Source of the DNA: Pogostemon cablin
Lineage: Eukaryota > Streptophyta > Magnoliopsida > Lamiales > Lamiaceae
Direction of reading: 5' to 3'
Length of the DNA stretch: 64,000 bases
Assembly (NCBI GenBank): GCA_023678885.1
Contig: CM042979.1
Location: forward strand, 26,464,981-26,528,980
Shown piece after piece: positions 12,285 to 24,125 of this stretch. Every line of letters begins with the position of its first letter. Position 1 is the stretch's first letter. The notes beneath the pieces were generated by a model that had not been told where the DNA came from, searched no databases, and saw only the letters and a program-made list of their open reading frames with translations. Position numbers and translations under genes: made by a program.

Positions 12285-12877
12285 TGAAACTTAAGCAAGA
12301 TCTTGAAGTTCCTCTCAAGCTCTCACACACTCAATCTTTGGATCACTCTCTAATTCACTCACGGATTGATTGATAATCGAAACGTAATAAAAACAAGATG
12401 AACACAAAGATGTATAGTGGTTCGGCTATGCCTACATCCACTTTCTTAAGGAAGAACTTTCACTATATGATGACAACAACATACAACTTAAGGAAGATGA
12501 TGAAGAACTTATGCACATAAATCCTAATGTGCTTTCTTATCTAATGAACTGATGTGTCGCTACTAATTGTGCTTCAAACTGTTGTTCATAATGCTTATAT
12601 GAACACCAGCAATCCAACTGATGCATCTGCAGATTGAAATCTCACGTGGGAAGTTCCTAGCTAGCTCAACAACTAACCAACTAACCACCTAACTAATTTA
12701 ATTCCTTTCCAATCTATGGTTGAGATTGATTCTCAATCCAATGGTTCTTATACTTTATGCAGCGGCCTTTTTTTTATCCTTATCAACACTTCATCAACCA
12801 ATCACTATCCTCCACCTGTCTTGATTGTATAAGATCACACACACACACACAATGCATACATGCATGTCTATAATACA
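12285..12877 (-). repeat. Copia-1 5' LTR (copy A), intact length
   Basis: 593 bases bounded by TG...CA (TGAAACTTAAG ... ATAATACA). It is the same sequence as the LTR that the MULE splits on the other side, with clear divergence between the two. It includes a short (CA)n run at about 12836-12850. Confidence 0.88.
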
Positions 12878-12944
12878 ATACTCTATCTTCCACGTGTTGT
12901 ATTGCTGACTCAACATAGCAAGCGTCACCTTTCAACAACTAGTT

Positions 12945-14017
12945 ATGGTAGTTGACCGACCAAGTTTACATTTTTTGGTTTTAGTAAAAATTCAAGTAGA
13001 GAAGAATGCCAGAGAATGCATAGTCATTTGTTACCCTGTATTGCTCCAAGAGGAGGGACAACTGGTACTTGGAGGGCTTAGACGTGAAGTGGAGTATATC
13101 CAAAATGAGATGGCACAGATAAAGGAGTTGCTGATGCAAAAAAATAATTAAAAAAATACTAACATTGGACTCAAGAAAGGATTAGACAACTCTGAGAAAT
13201 CTCCTATGATGTTGGAGATGTTCTTGACAAGTTCATGCTTCGATTTGGACAGTATCATGCTCCAAATGGATTCAGTGGCTGCCTCAAGAAAGCTTATGCT
13301 TGTATAAAGAATTTGAAAGCCAAACACCATATTGCTTCTGAAATCCAAGCTATCAAGTATGGATTGGATAATCATTTGTCCACAATTCAAAAGAAATACA
13401 GAGAAATGTACACTGATCTTAATCAAGGCTCCAACTCTTCTATTACATCAAACAACGAATTGCACGGCCTTAGAGACGAAGCCCTGTACTTGAAAGACAC
13501 TGAAGTTGTAGGAATTGAAGAGCCAAAGGATAGAATTTTAGAATTGATTTTGACCATAAAGGGAATTTGATCACGTTTCAAAGATTACGTGGTGTTAAGG
13601 TTCCACGTAGGATAGGTACTCGTTTTCTATCTTTGGAAACACTTCTAACTGTGAATGCAGATGAGGTTGATGGAGTTAGAATGGTGAGAGAGATAGGAAA
13701 GCTGACACGGTTGAGAATTTTAAGCATAGCAAAGTTGAGAAGTGAAGATGGGCAGGAGCTCTGCTCTTCCATTGCCAAGTTAAACAATCTTCGCTGGTTA
13801 CACATTAGTCAAGTTGAAGAAGACAAGTTGGAGCTCAACCATTCTCTTATATCATCACTCAAATTTCCCTTTCTAAAAGCACTTAGGTTGGAAGGGTTCC
13901 TTGAGACGATACCTCAATGTGAACCCTCGTTGATTACATTTTGTGTCTACGTTGGAGCAGATTGAAGGAGGACCCACTCAATAGCCTCAAAAAAATGCCT
14001 AACCTAACAATTGACAT
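12945..14017 (+). pseudogene. RPM1-like NLR gene remnant: coiled coil joined to LRR, NB-ARC missing
   Basis: CC-NLR proteins sense pathogens in the plant cell. The Rx-type coiled coil is recognisable: LLQEEGQLVLGGLRREVEYI, then YDVGDVLDKFMLRFGQ, GCLKKAYACIKNLKAKH and HIASEIQAIK. It ends with the linker EVVGIEEPKDRILEL that normally leads into the NB-ARC P-loop. From about 13564 the sequence jumps, in another frame, to LRR text of the C-terminal half (NLITFQRLRGVKVPRRIG, LETLLTVNADEV, IGKLTRLRILSIAKL). P-loop, Walker B, GLPL and MHD motifs are absent, so several hundred residues were deleted. Further frameshifts occur at about 13150-13230 and 13966. At 14017 copia-3 interrupts it. Confidence 0.85.
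14013..14017. repeat. Copia-3 target-site duplication, left
   Basis: GACAT, repeated at 21379-21383 on the other side of the element. It lies within the NLR leucine-rich-repeat coding sequence. Confidence 0.9.
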
Positions 14018-14186
14018 TGTTAGATATTATGAAAATTAATTGTGCATATCATATTTTTAGTATATGAATCATATCTTTGTCAATCAGTCATAATTTTAGC
14101 CTAGTATATTGTCTACAATAAATAGGATAATTGTATATATACGTTTGACATATGTAATGAACACACAACAGATTCTAATCCTTACA
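14018..14186 (+). repeat. Copia-3 5' LTR
   Basis: 169 bases, starting TGTTAGATATTATG and ending ATCCTTACA. Matches 21209-21378 with several substitutions. Confidence 0.93.
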
Positions 14187-14195
14187 TGGTATCAG
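14187..14195 (+). other. Copia-3 primer-binding site
   Basis: TGGTATCAG directly abuts the 5' LTR. It matches the plant initiator-Met tRNA 3' end used by many copia elements. Confidence 0.85.
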
Positions 14196-14268
14196 TAACC
14201 GGGTACTTTTCTCTGTAAATCTGTTATTTTCCAATCCCCCTCTACAACTCTTTATTTTCTAAATCATC

Positions 14269-14992
14269 ATGGCAGCCATGTTTGAGCCATCAAAATCTCC
14301 TCCTACTTTGGCTGTCAACAATATAAAGAATTGCATTCCCATCACACTAGACATGAAAAACTCCCATTACAACTCATGAGCAACCTTGTTCAAAGTTCAT
14401 TCCCGTGCCTATCAAGTTCTAGATCACATCATCCCTCCTTCCACCACAACCAAAACCACCCCATCCTCTTCTACCTCCATCAAGCAGACTAATCCCAAAC
14501 TTTGGTCTCGACTTGATGCTATTGTTTTGCAGTGGATTTATTGAACAATTTCCAAAGATCTACTCCAAACTATTCTTGAACCTGATGTCACGAGTATGGA
14601 TGCTTGGGACATTTAGCAAATTTATTTCAAGACAATAAAAATTCGAGAGCTGTTCATCTCTAAAACCAATTCACTCAGACTCATCTAAATGATTTTCCTA
14701 ATGTAAGTACGTACTGCCAAAAGTTGAAGATTATTGCTGATCAACTCACCAATTTGAGAACACTAGTTTCAAACCAAAGGTGGGTTGGTTCTTTATATGG
14801 TCATTGGGTTGAGCGATTCTTATGGTGGAGTCGCTACTTGAATTCAACAAAGTGATCCACTTCCTATTTTCTCTAAGGCTCGTTCAAGGCTTGTTTTGGA
14901 GGAAACAAGCATGGCAAATCGAGCGGAGGTGAATCTGGGACTACTTTAATTGTAGCAAATCTATCATCAGCAAGCGATACCGCCGAACCCAC
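14269..14992 (+). pseudogene. Copia-3 gag, 5' part
   Basis: The ATG at 14269 begins MAAMFEPSKSPPTLAV. The frame continues with ITLDMKNSHYNS, a stop, and LWSRLDAIVLQWIY, the UBN2_3-type gag signature. More gag text (GLSDSYGGVATL in broken frames) runs on to 14992. There are at least four in-frame stops and one frameshift. A solo LTR cuts it at 14993. Confidence 0.78.
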
Positions 14993-16470
14993 TGTTGGGC
15001 GTTTACTACGCACTTTAATTTAATTCCCAAATGTGAAGGTTATCAATTGCAGTGGCAAGCGACCAAGCTTTATTATCAAACGCAAAAAGACTGTTAATTA
15101 TTTATTCCTTTTAATTACTAAATTAATTAGAATCATGTAACTAATTTCTAGTTTGTGAATTTAATAATCTAAAGACTAAAATATTAAATAACTTAATAAA
15201 TAAAAGCAAATAAAAATAATTCAAGATTAAATTAAAAGATGAACAACAATTCTAAGGTATCAAGTATAGACCAATTAATTTGGATTCCTAGACTTCCAAT
15301 TGATTATTCATACAACATCAATGAAAATACACCACATAATCCTTTTATCCTACCAGATATGATCCGATTTAAGCTAATAATATATTATGATTTATTTTTT
15401 AAGGTGCGTGAATATTATCAAACCCCCTTCCTAGATACTAATCAACGCAAATACAATACCTCCAGATGGCAAGTTCAACTAACAATATATTTTCTGAAAG
15501 TACTACAAGACTTTATTCACTTCCTACTTGAATGTCTAATCGTATTGTCTTACTAAACAATTCAAGTATCTAATTTACTAGTTCTTGGAATTAAAGTGTT
15601 AATAACGGAACTACCTTAATCTCCAACAGATAGACAATACCATTCATGAAAGCACACAAGCTAACATAATAATTCAAGTATTATAGCGGATGACATGAAT
15701 TTACTATGAAGATGTTACGAAATAGAAAAGCAAAGTTTGATTAATTTAAATAAATTCAGAATATTAACTTCATGAAATCACAAAATTGGTCTAGGTCTCA
15801 AAATCAATTAAATATATCCTTCAAACCTTAAAACTGTAAAGGAAATTAGCCTATGAGGTTACAAGCAACACTCATGGTTATAGAATTCATACCAAAAATC
15901 ACGAACAAGGAAAAGGAAAGATTAAAAACATGAAACTCTAGCGTCAGCATATATCTGTGTTCCTTCTCCGTCTCTCCAATGATCTGATCTCTCTCAACTT
16001 GCACTTGGAACTCCTTCAGAATGGATGGAAGATGGGATCTGATGTGTGAAGGTGTGGGGCGTGAAAATCACGATGGATTTGATGAGTTTTCCTTCTTGTG
16101 TGTTGTGAAAAATCTACAGCACGGCACCCAGCTCGGCTCAAGTTAGGCCTTGAGATTACCGAGTTGGTGCCAGTCTGTGTCTGGATGGCATGCCACATCA
16201 CGTAAACCCCTCTGGACCACAGCTCGGCTCAATTGGAATGTCGAGCACCCTTTAACTCAGCTCGAGTTGATACCGAGTGGCTGCCAAGATGTGTCGTTTT
16301 GACTCTGAATTGTTTTTCTTTGTTTTAAACCTTCAAACTCACAAAACAGCTTAATAGCCTTTAAATCGTGTAAATACTCAAATGTACACAATTCCATGCA
16401 AAAAAATAAATTTTTTAAGTAAAATAGTGTAATGTGCACACATAAAATGCGTGAAATTCCATTCTCAACA
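14993..16470. mobile_element. Solo LTR inside copia-3 gag
   Basis: The 1478-base block begins TGTTGGGCG and ends ATTCTCAACA (TGTTG...CAACA). It is flanked by CCCAC and TCCAC, a 5-bp TSD with one mismatch. Copia gag text continues in frame on either side if block and one TSD are taken out. It has no coding domain. Length suggests a gypsy-type LTR left by recombination between two LTRs. Confidence 0.75.
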
Positions 16471-17191
16471 TCCACCACTCTCCACAGTTGAAATAGCAGC
16501 CACCAAAGTGGAAGAGTAACAATCGTGGTAGAGGCGGCAACACTCGAGGTCGTGGAGGCCGTGGAGGGGGGCCGTAGCACTCCTCAACAACATTGGTTGT
16601 ACTTTCCTTGGGCAACTTGGACATCTCAGCCATGGGCAACACCACCCTGCCCGTACCTAACGTCACTTCCGACATCCCCATCTCCATGGCAGTAACGTCC
16701 ACCAATAGCAGGAATACTTGGACCAAGACCACAACAAGCTTATCAAGTGTCAATTGTCACTCCAAGTGTGGGATATGCTCCTAGTGACATTGATGCAGCA
16801 ATGCACACTCTTTAGCTTACTCAACCGTGTGAAAATTGGTACATGGGTACTAGTGCCACATCGCATATGATGAAGAATCAAGGTATCTCACGTCTTATTT
16901 TAATTTGAGCAATACACATGACATAATTGTTGGTAATGGCAACACTATTCCAATTCGGGAAAATGATAGTACTTCTCTCAGCCCTCCTAATCCCCCTTTA
17001 AACCTATAAGACATGTTACATGCTCCACATCTCATTAAGAACCTTGTTTCTGTAATAAAGTACACTACTGTAAATTTGGTTTCAGTTGAGTTTGATCTAC
17101 TTGGTTTTTCTGTGAAGGATTTAAAGACGGGGAGACATCAAATGAGATGTGAGAGCTCGGGAAACCTCTATCCTATCACCAACACTCGGGC
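16471..17191 (+). pseudogene. Copia-3 gag tail and protease
   Basis: After the solo LTR the sequence gives a Gly/Arg-rich nucleic-acid-binding stretch, then PQQHWLYFPWATWTSQPW and YAPSDIDAAMHTL. The protease site reads WYMGTSATSHM, with Gly where the catalytic Asp should be. That loss alone would kill the protease. Then come DLLHAPHLIKNLVSV-like text and GNLYPITNTRAT, where the second solo LTR interrupts. Frameshifts are frequent. Confidence 0.78.
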
Positions 17192-17196
17192 CACAC

Positions 17197-18967
17197 TGAT
17201 CGCTATTTTCTTTCACCCTCAATTGTAAGGGATTGATTGTAGTGCGTGTGACCAAGTTAAATTATCGTTTCCACGAGATACTTATAAACTTAATAATTAA
17301 TTCTATGTATGACAATTTAAATGCAAGACAAATTTGGGGATTTTTTGAAAGATAACTAATTAATTAGTAAAAAGTGAAATTAAATAATTGAACTAATGAA
17401 AATTAAAGAAATCACACAAGAGAAAATGATTTAAGAGTTCAAGGATAGAGAATTGGTAATGCTAAGGCAAATAGCTTAATTATGTGACTGATTTTATCTA
17501 AACCTAGATTAATTACATGCAGATATTTATAAGAGGATCACTAAGCCTAGTTAAATCACTTAGATCGGGTAAGATCTAACACTTGTAATGAGCTACAAAT
17601 CCTATGATCGATAAGGAATTAACTATCACTCCCTCTGTAGGTACTTCATTCTAAATTCCATTAAAGGTTAGAGCAATAGACTTCTCTTTCTAGGTACTAA
17701 ATTATTAACCCATTTTGTCTCCTTACCAATTATATAATAATGATGTTATACCAGTAATTAATATTTCAAATTGATTGTCTAGTTGTCTTAGGAATTATAG
17801 GTCAATCCCTTAACACTGCCACAGGAAACAACAATTACCATGCCGAAATAAGGAATCCTATAAACTATCAATCAGTGATACCGTCATAAATAATTAAAGG
17901 AATCAAAACTCAAAACACAATAATATGAAGTCTAAAAAATATCTTCTTCAATAAGGAAATAAACATCTTGCAATGTAATAAATCCAAGTTTAGGCAAACA
18001 AATCACATAGTCAAATTGTCTTAACGCCCTAACATTACCAACAAAAAAACTTACCCAATAGATTTACGAAGACAAATCACAAAAGATGTAAAATACCCCA
18101 ACCCTTGTTCTAAAATAACAAAGATAAATAATTAAAAATAAAAAATCCTTTTGGAGGACTTCGTCTCTTCAATTACTATCTACGTCGGGATCTCCGTCTC
18201 TGATCTAAGTAGCAAATCCGATCGTCTATCTGATGGAAGGATGATGGTGTATGGGTGAAGGGTGGAAAATTAAGGCACTGAGATGGAAGGAGGCGTGCGT
18301 CTCTTCTCTCGGGCAAAAGAGAATTCTCCTCACTTTAACGCTTACAATGAATGAGAATAAATTTGCCCACTATTGCATGCAATTCTTTTCTCCTTATCAA
18401 TTCATAGCCATTGATTGGCACACTTTGACTAAAGCCTGACCCACTATTATTTTGCATATACTCAAAAGTCAATCCTGACTTCTCATGTTGGGCCTGCCAA
18501 TTAACGCATTTGAAAGCCCAAAGTTGCATGATACTTGTACACGTGGCATGAGGTGTAATATTGGGCAAAACTTTGAGAAGTTTAAAAAATTTCGGCAGCA
18601 GCTGCGCAATCTCACTATTTTCTTTATAACCTTTTCATCTGAACTTGGATTGAGGTGATTCTTGTGCCCACGCGTTCTTCTCTTCGGTGGCTTTCCAGCC
18701 ATATCTCGTACGATCAGTTTGGACTTCCACATAAATACAAAAAAATATAGAATGTGGTCGTATATTTCCTTGCATGTTGCATAAGTTCACCCTTCATTTC
18801 AACTTTGCATTTTTGATTATTTTTCCTATCAAAATACAACAAAATATCTCTCAAGCACCTTTTAGTCAATGATCAAATAAATATTAAGATTTGTACAAAA
18901 TAATAGCAATTATCACACTCAAAGAGGTATTAAATCGGACAAAAAATATAAATTTCCACTCTCGTCA
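17197..18967. mobile_element. Second solo LTR inside copia-3
   Basis: The 1771-base block begins TGATCGCT and ends CTCTCGTCA. It is flanked by a perfect 5-bp TSD CACAC (17192-17196 and 18968-18972). Removing it with one TSD joins ITNTRAT to PTSTFTIISPNLWH without a frame change. No coding domain is present. It shares a loose sequence layout with the first solo LTR and may belong to a related family. Confidence 0.85.
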
Positions 18968-18972
18968 CACAC

Positions 18973-20150
18973 CAACTTCTACTTTTACTATTATTTCTCC
19001 TAACCTATGGCACTCTCACCTAGGTCATCCGGGGGACGCTATTTTTCGTTCTCTTTGTAGTAGCAATTTCATTAAATTTAATAAGGCTCGTAACTCCTTT
19101 TGTCATTCTTGTCTCCTTGGGAAACACATTAAATTACCATTTCTACACATTATATCTCATACTATGTACTATGCCTTTTGATATTATCCATACTGATTTA
19201 TGGACTTATCCTGTTTTGAGTTCATATGGACACCGTTTTTATGTGTTATTTCTTGATGATTACAATAATTTCTTATGGACTTTTCCAATCTTTCACAAGT
19301 CAAAGGTGTACTCAATTTTTAAAATCTTTAAAACAATATTCATACAAACCCACTTTGAAAAGGAAATTAAAACCTTTCAATGTGACAATGGGGAAGTTTG
19401 ATAATGCTTCATCTCGAAAGTATTGTGAAGGAAATGACATATAACTTTATTTCTCTTATACTTATACATCGCCTCAAAATGGTAAGGCGGAAAGAAAAAT
19501 TCAATCCATCAATAATATAATTCGTACTTTACTTGTCAATTCTTCTGTCCCCCATCTCTTTGGCATCATGATTTACAAATGGCCACATACGTCCTCAACA
19601 TTCTTCCTAGAAAGGTTTTAGGATATAAAACTCACTCAAATTCTGTATCAAAAATTTCCATCTTACTCTCATTTGCGGGTGTTTGGGTGTCTGTGTTATC
19701 CTCTCTTTCCATTATTCTACAATCAACAAATTACAATCACATTCTACACCTTGTGTTTTTTACAATCACAATCACATCAATAATTTTATGAGACCCAATT
19801 CCCTTTCTCCGAATTACACACTCACCCAACCACCTCATATTATTTTTTAGATTCTGGAATCTCACCATTTCTTCTTCATAACGTGCAAAGTCAGTCCATT
19901 TCACAATCAAATCCATCACCAAAAGTCCATGATACTCATTCTTTTAGTCCACAATTCTCCACTTTACTCGATAATACTCCACCACAAACAACACATCATA
20001 CAATACCATCACCCATCTCACCTCAGTCGCAAACAAATTCACCACTCAACGAATGACCACTTGGAGCCAACATTGGATATTTAAGCCTAAACACCAATTT
20101 AACTTGAATACTACCACTACCACATCTATTTCTCCCCTACCACGAAACCC
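18973..20150 (+). pseudogene. Copia-3 integrase
   Basis: The GAG-pre-integrase part is clear (SPNLWHSHLGHPGDAIF, CHSCLLGKHIKLPF). The core follows with DIIHTDLWTYPV and FLDDYNNFLW, then QCDNGEV for the second acidic residue, and PQNGKAERK with the third. The tail shows ATYVLNILPRKVLGY and LRVFGCLCYPL. Frameshifts at about 19180, 19400, 19440 and 19640 break it. Confidence 0.83.
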
Positions 20151-20600
20151 GATAAGTGCTCTTAATGACGATAAATGCCTCGATTGGTTTTTCCACAGCA
20201 AATGTGATCACTCTCTATTCATTTATAGTCATGCATATTCTACTTTATGTTGATGACATTATACTCACTGCCTCATCAGATGCACTTCGAAAATCCATTA
20301 TGACTTTTCTTGCGTCTGAGTTTTCTATGAAAAACTTAGGTCCTCTAAGCTATTTTCTAGGAATTACGGTTACTCTTCATGTAGATAGTCTTTTCCTTTC
20401 TTAAACAAAGTATGCAAAGGAGATTATTGATCGAGCTGGTATGAATTCATGCAAGCCTTGTTCCACCCCTAGTGACACTAAGCAAAAGTTAGGGGCAAAT
20501 GCGGGTTCATCATTCGGGGATCCTTCTCATTATCGGAGTCTAGCTGGTGCACTCCAATATCTCAAATTCACAGACACCACATCTCTTATGCTATTCAACA
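20151..20600 (+). pseudogene. Copia-3 reverse transcriptase, internally deleted
   Basis: The N-terminal half of the reverse transcriptase is missing: the text passes from NPISAL directly to the palm, ILLYVDDIILTAS. KNLGPLSYFLGITV and SCKPCSTPSDTKQKLG follow. The catalytic YVDD is present, but without fingers and most of the palm no enzyme could form. Confidence 0.8.
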
Positions 20601-21150
20601 GGTTTGCTTATACATGTATGATCCAAGGGAGGGGCACATGACTGCTCTTAAACGAATTATACGCTACGTACAAGGCACCCCGAACTTTGGCTTGTATCTC
20701 TATAAATCTCATGTTACATACCTTATCTCATACACTTATGTAGATTTGGGTGGCTGCATAGATACAAGACGTTCCACTTCTGGCTACTGTACATTTATAG
20801 GTTCCAATTTGATTTCCCGGTCTTCCAAACGTCAACCTACATTGTCTCGTTCTAGTGCTGCAGCAGAATATAGAGGAGTTGCTAATGTTGTCACTGAATC
20901 TTGCTGGATTTGAAATCTTTTATTGGAACTTCATTGTCCAATCAACAAGGCAACATTGGTCCATTGTGATAATGTCAGTACTATATACCTCTCCGAAAAC
21001 CCTGTTCAACATCAGCAGACTAAACATATTGAATTGGACATCCACTTTGTTCGTGAGAAAGTATCCCGTATAGAAGTTTGTGTCCTATATGTTCCATCCC
21101 TTTATCAAATATCAGATATCTTCATAAAAGGGCTGACGCGTATATTTTTT
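20601..21150 (+). pseudogene. Copia-3 RNase H
   Basis: Recognisable text includes ALKRIIRYVQGTPNFGLYLY, RRSTSGYCTFIGSNLISRSS and AAAEYRGVANVVTE, then VHCDNVSTIYLSENP and KHIELDIHFVREKV, ending QISDIFIKGL. The first acidic residue region reads YVDLGGCID, where functional copies have an Asp after YVD-A. There is one frameshift near 20913. Confidence 0.85.
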
Positions 21151-21208
21151 TGATGATTTCCGGAACAGTCTAAACGTCCATGAACCTCTCGTTTCCACTG
21201 TAGAGGCG

Positions 21209-21378
21209 TGTTAGATATTATGAAAATTTAATTGTGCATATCTTATTTTTAGTATGGGAATCATATCTTTGTAAATAAACTATAATTCCAACCTAGTATA
21301 TTGCCTATAATAAATAGGATAATTGTATATATACGTTTGACATATGTAATGAACACACAACAGATTTTCATTCTTATA
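21209..21378 (+). repeat. Copia-3 3' LTR
   Basis: Starts TGTTAGATATTATG after a purine-rich GTAGAGGCG tract. Ends CTTATA, where the 5' copy ends CTTACA. Followed by the TSD GACAT at 21379-21383. Confidence 0.92.
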
Positions 21379-21655
21379 GACATACCTTGAAATCCACTAT
21401 GCATGCGTTGAGGGGTTTGTGTTTCAAAGACCATGGGTTTCAAAGCTTAAAACTTTGAGCCTACTCGGAGCTCAAATACTTCAAATGGGTAATAGTGAAG
21501 AAGGCCTCGAGGATTGTAAAATGTTGACCCATTCTTCAAAAGTTGAGTATGAAGGATTGTAAAATGTTGATGAGTCACCTCGAGGATTGAGCATTTGACC
21601 AATCTTGAAACATCTGGAGTTTCAAGATATGGAAAAAGAATTGAGAAGTGTCTAG
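21379..21655 (+). pseudogene. NLR remnant, LRR 3' end beyond copia-3
   Basis: The leucine-rich-repeat text resumes after the element: PWVSKLKTLSLLGAQILQM in one frame, and after a shift IEHLTN and LKHLEFQDMEKELRSV, then the stop TAG at 21653-21655. The pattern matches the C-terminal repeats of RPM1-like NLRs. A short internal duplication of GAAGGATTGTAAAATGTTGA (about 21503-21570) adds to the damage. The next element begins at 21660, so the gene's own 3' UTR starts only after it. Confidence 0.8.
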
Positions 21656-22184
21656 AAATGGGCTAATTTATTGAAATATAATAATTTTACTTTTTATTAA
21701 ACTAAATATGATAGATTTCAGAGGATTTAATCTTTTAAGTAGAAGCACCTACTTCTACCACTATTCATATCCCCACAACATTAAGTCGTCAGTTGAACTG
21801 GCGCTTTTAATAAATAATAATAAAATAATATTTAAAGTAATTAAATTGATATATTTAATCAATTTAACCGTTTAAATTATAAGAGTTGGTCTCTTGTATT
21901 TTTTAGTACACAAGGTATATAGAGTATAATATTTTGTTTTAAAGGGCATAACACTTTAATTAATAAGGATATAATTTTTTCATTAAAAAGATCGACTAAA
22001 ATATGAATAGTATAAATGTTTGATTAAAAAAATATTATTTTTTCTCTAAAAATCAGGGGTATACATTCTTATATTAAAATGTATAACATTTAATATTAAA
22101 TGGTGTAATTTTAAAAAAAAACTTTGGATTTGGAGGTATGATGTCCCAGGAATTATACTCATTCAGTTTAAAATGTACTCCATA

Positions 22185-22469
22185 TATTTTGTTATTTTAT
22201 TTATTCTAAAATAAAAAATTTACGTCTTTTTAGAAGGGCAAAGATTTGTATGAGACCGTCTCATGGAACGTCTGCCTCACAAACACAATAACAAATTGTA
22301 TACTCCCTCTGTCCCACGTTGAACTGGTGAAATACACTCTCTCTGTATTTTTACATTAATGTATACTCCCTCTGTCTCACGGGCCGTGAGAAGGTCTCAT
22401 AAAAATCTTTGCCCTTTTAAAAAAACGTAAAAATCTTATTTTGGAATAAATAAAATAGCAAAATATATG
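22185..22469. repeat. Internal foldback segment
   Basis: The arms at about 22190-22260 and 22385-22468 are inverted copies (GGCAAAGATTTGTATGAGAC against GTCTCATAAAAATCTTTGCC). Two Stowaway-like TACTCCCTCTGTC ends lie in the loop. Confidence 0.7.
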
Positions 22470-23976
22470 TGATGACAGATATTTATACCTAGATTTTAGT
22501 GCCTTTTATATGTATTTTCGTGATATTTTATCCGTATTGTGTATTATTGGTTGTGTTTTGTGTTTTTATGAAAATATATGAGAATGAGTTTAAACGTATA
22601 ATTTTTAGGTAAAAATAGATTCTAGACGCAAAAAGGAAGATGTGAAAAAAAGTGGATCTCAATTCAGAGTTGAAACGAGGGAGAACGAGCCAAAACGAAA
22701 GAAGAAAAACAGGGGCAGCACCAACACGACCAGTGTGCACGCACACGAGCCATGTGCAAAACACGTCCCTGTAAGCCAAGGCCGTGCACGGTCATCAGAA
22801 ACACCTACACGTTCATGGCCATATGGACCAGTGTGCACTCACAAGAGCCGTGTCTGTGCAAAAATCTGAGAAAATTTCAGCAGCCTTCTAGAAGCTCCCA
22901 AGGGGTATAATTACCCCAAATTTCAACATATGACCAGAGATTTGAAGGGTTTTACCCCTGCACCTAGATCACATACCATTTCCTCCATTTTTCACCATCC
23001 ATGACATCTATCTTCATCCAACCATCAAAATCACCATCCATTTGAGGTAAAGAAGAAAGGAAGAGAGGAGAATTGTAAGGGGAGGAAGAAGATCACCATT
23101 GGAGCCATCCAAGGGAGTTTTCATCCATTTCTTATAGTAAACCTTATTGTTTATCATGGTTTGTAAAGATTTTAATGTCTATGTTGATTTTCTTGTGAAT
23201 ATGGTAGGCTAATCTCCCTTGTGAGATAGGAACATGAGAGTTGTTGGATAATTTTGGGATTTATATATTTAAATTCATATGTTGATTGGGTTAATTGATT
23301 TTCTATCATTGTTGTTTATAGATCTTAATGTTTATGATGACTTGTGTGTTTTGTTGTTTTAAACATGTGATTAGATTGAGAAGTCAATTATGTATTTAGG
23401 ATAATTAAGTGAATCATTTCATCATACACCTCATGTGCATTATAAGTCTTAAAGAGGTAGAGATGTCCTTTAGAATTTAGAACCCTTTGATAAACATCCA
23501 GTTGGTTAGATCGAGAGGTTCATTAATCGTGTGAAGTGACTCTCATTAAAGCTTAGTACCTAGTTGGAATTGTTTGAGTGAGAACCAATCCATTGAGCTA
23601 TTTTGGGATTATTAAACAGATTCATATCCTATCCATCTCGAGATGGAGTTTAGCTTAACTTAGTATTAGCCCTTAGTCTTACACTCATGATTCATATGAA
23701 TTTGATGCATTTATCCTAGGATTTTCACTTCTTAATTGTTGTTAATCTCACTTTTACTTAATTTGAAAAACCACTCATCTTTCATTTATCTTGTTTATTG
23801 GATCATTGCTTGCTTGCTTTTATTATTGTTATTTTTATTATTTGATCAACTTATCCTTTGATGATTAATCTCTATAAAATTACAAGAAACGCAATATTGC
23901 TTAAGCTCTAGTACCTTCCTTCCTGTGGTTCGATAAATTATTGAATTAATCATTTCGACTACAAAATGGCTAATCA
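22470..23976 (+). repeat. Gypsy 5' LTR
   Basis: 1507 bases from TGATGACAGATATTTA to ...GGCTAATCA, followed after two bases by the primer site. No second copy exists in the window. Confidence 0.8.
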
Positions 23977-23978
23977 AA

Positions 23979-23996
23979 TGGTGCCGTTTCCGGGGA
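23979..23996 (+). other. Gypsy primer-binding site
   Basis: TGGTGCCGTTTCCGGGGA differs at two positions from TGGCGCCGTTGCCGGGGA, the tRNA-Asp-type site of plant Athila/Tat elements. Confidence 0.85.
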
Positions 23997-24125
23997 GGCA
24001 ACGATTGCTAGTAACTTAAAGAAGGAAAGTTTTGAGTAATCTTACTAGAGATATTTTTATTTTATTTGTTTATTATTATTTACTTTTGAAAATCTTGTTC
24101 TAACTTCTTTTATTTTTTAAGGTGT

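Larger units (their letters stand above)
14018..21378 (+). mobile_element. Copia-3 retrotransposon, degraded, inserted in the NLR
   Basis: Short LTRs (14018-14186 and 21209-21378), a primer site TGGTATCAG at 14187 and the TSD GACAT define it. Gag, protease, integrase, reverse transcriptase and RNase H follow in Ty1/copia order on the plus strand, all with stops. Two solo LTRs of other elements have landed inside it, at 14993-16470 and 17197-18967. Confidence 0.93.

Noticed and set aside
12945..13570. A functional NLR gene
   Set aside because: NB-ARC is absent, frames are broken, and a retrotransposon splits the LRR.
16259..16753. Overlapping ORFs with Gly/Arg- or Pro-rich text
   Set aside because: They combine solo-LTR sequence with the reverse strand of copia-3 gag.
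18251..18732. Small ORFs on both strands
   Set aside because: They lie inside the second solo LTR and match no family; probably chance.
22642..22869. 75-residue basic ORF
   Set aside because: It lies inside the gypsy 5' LTR; no domain was recognised, and the minus-strand ORF 22528-22779 overlaps it.
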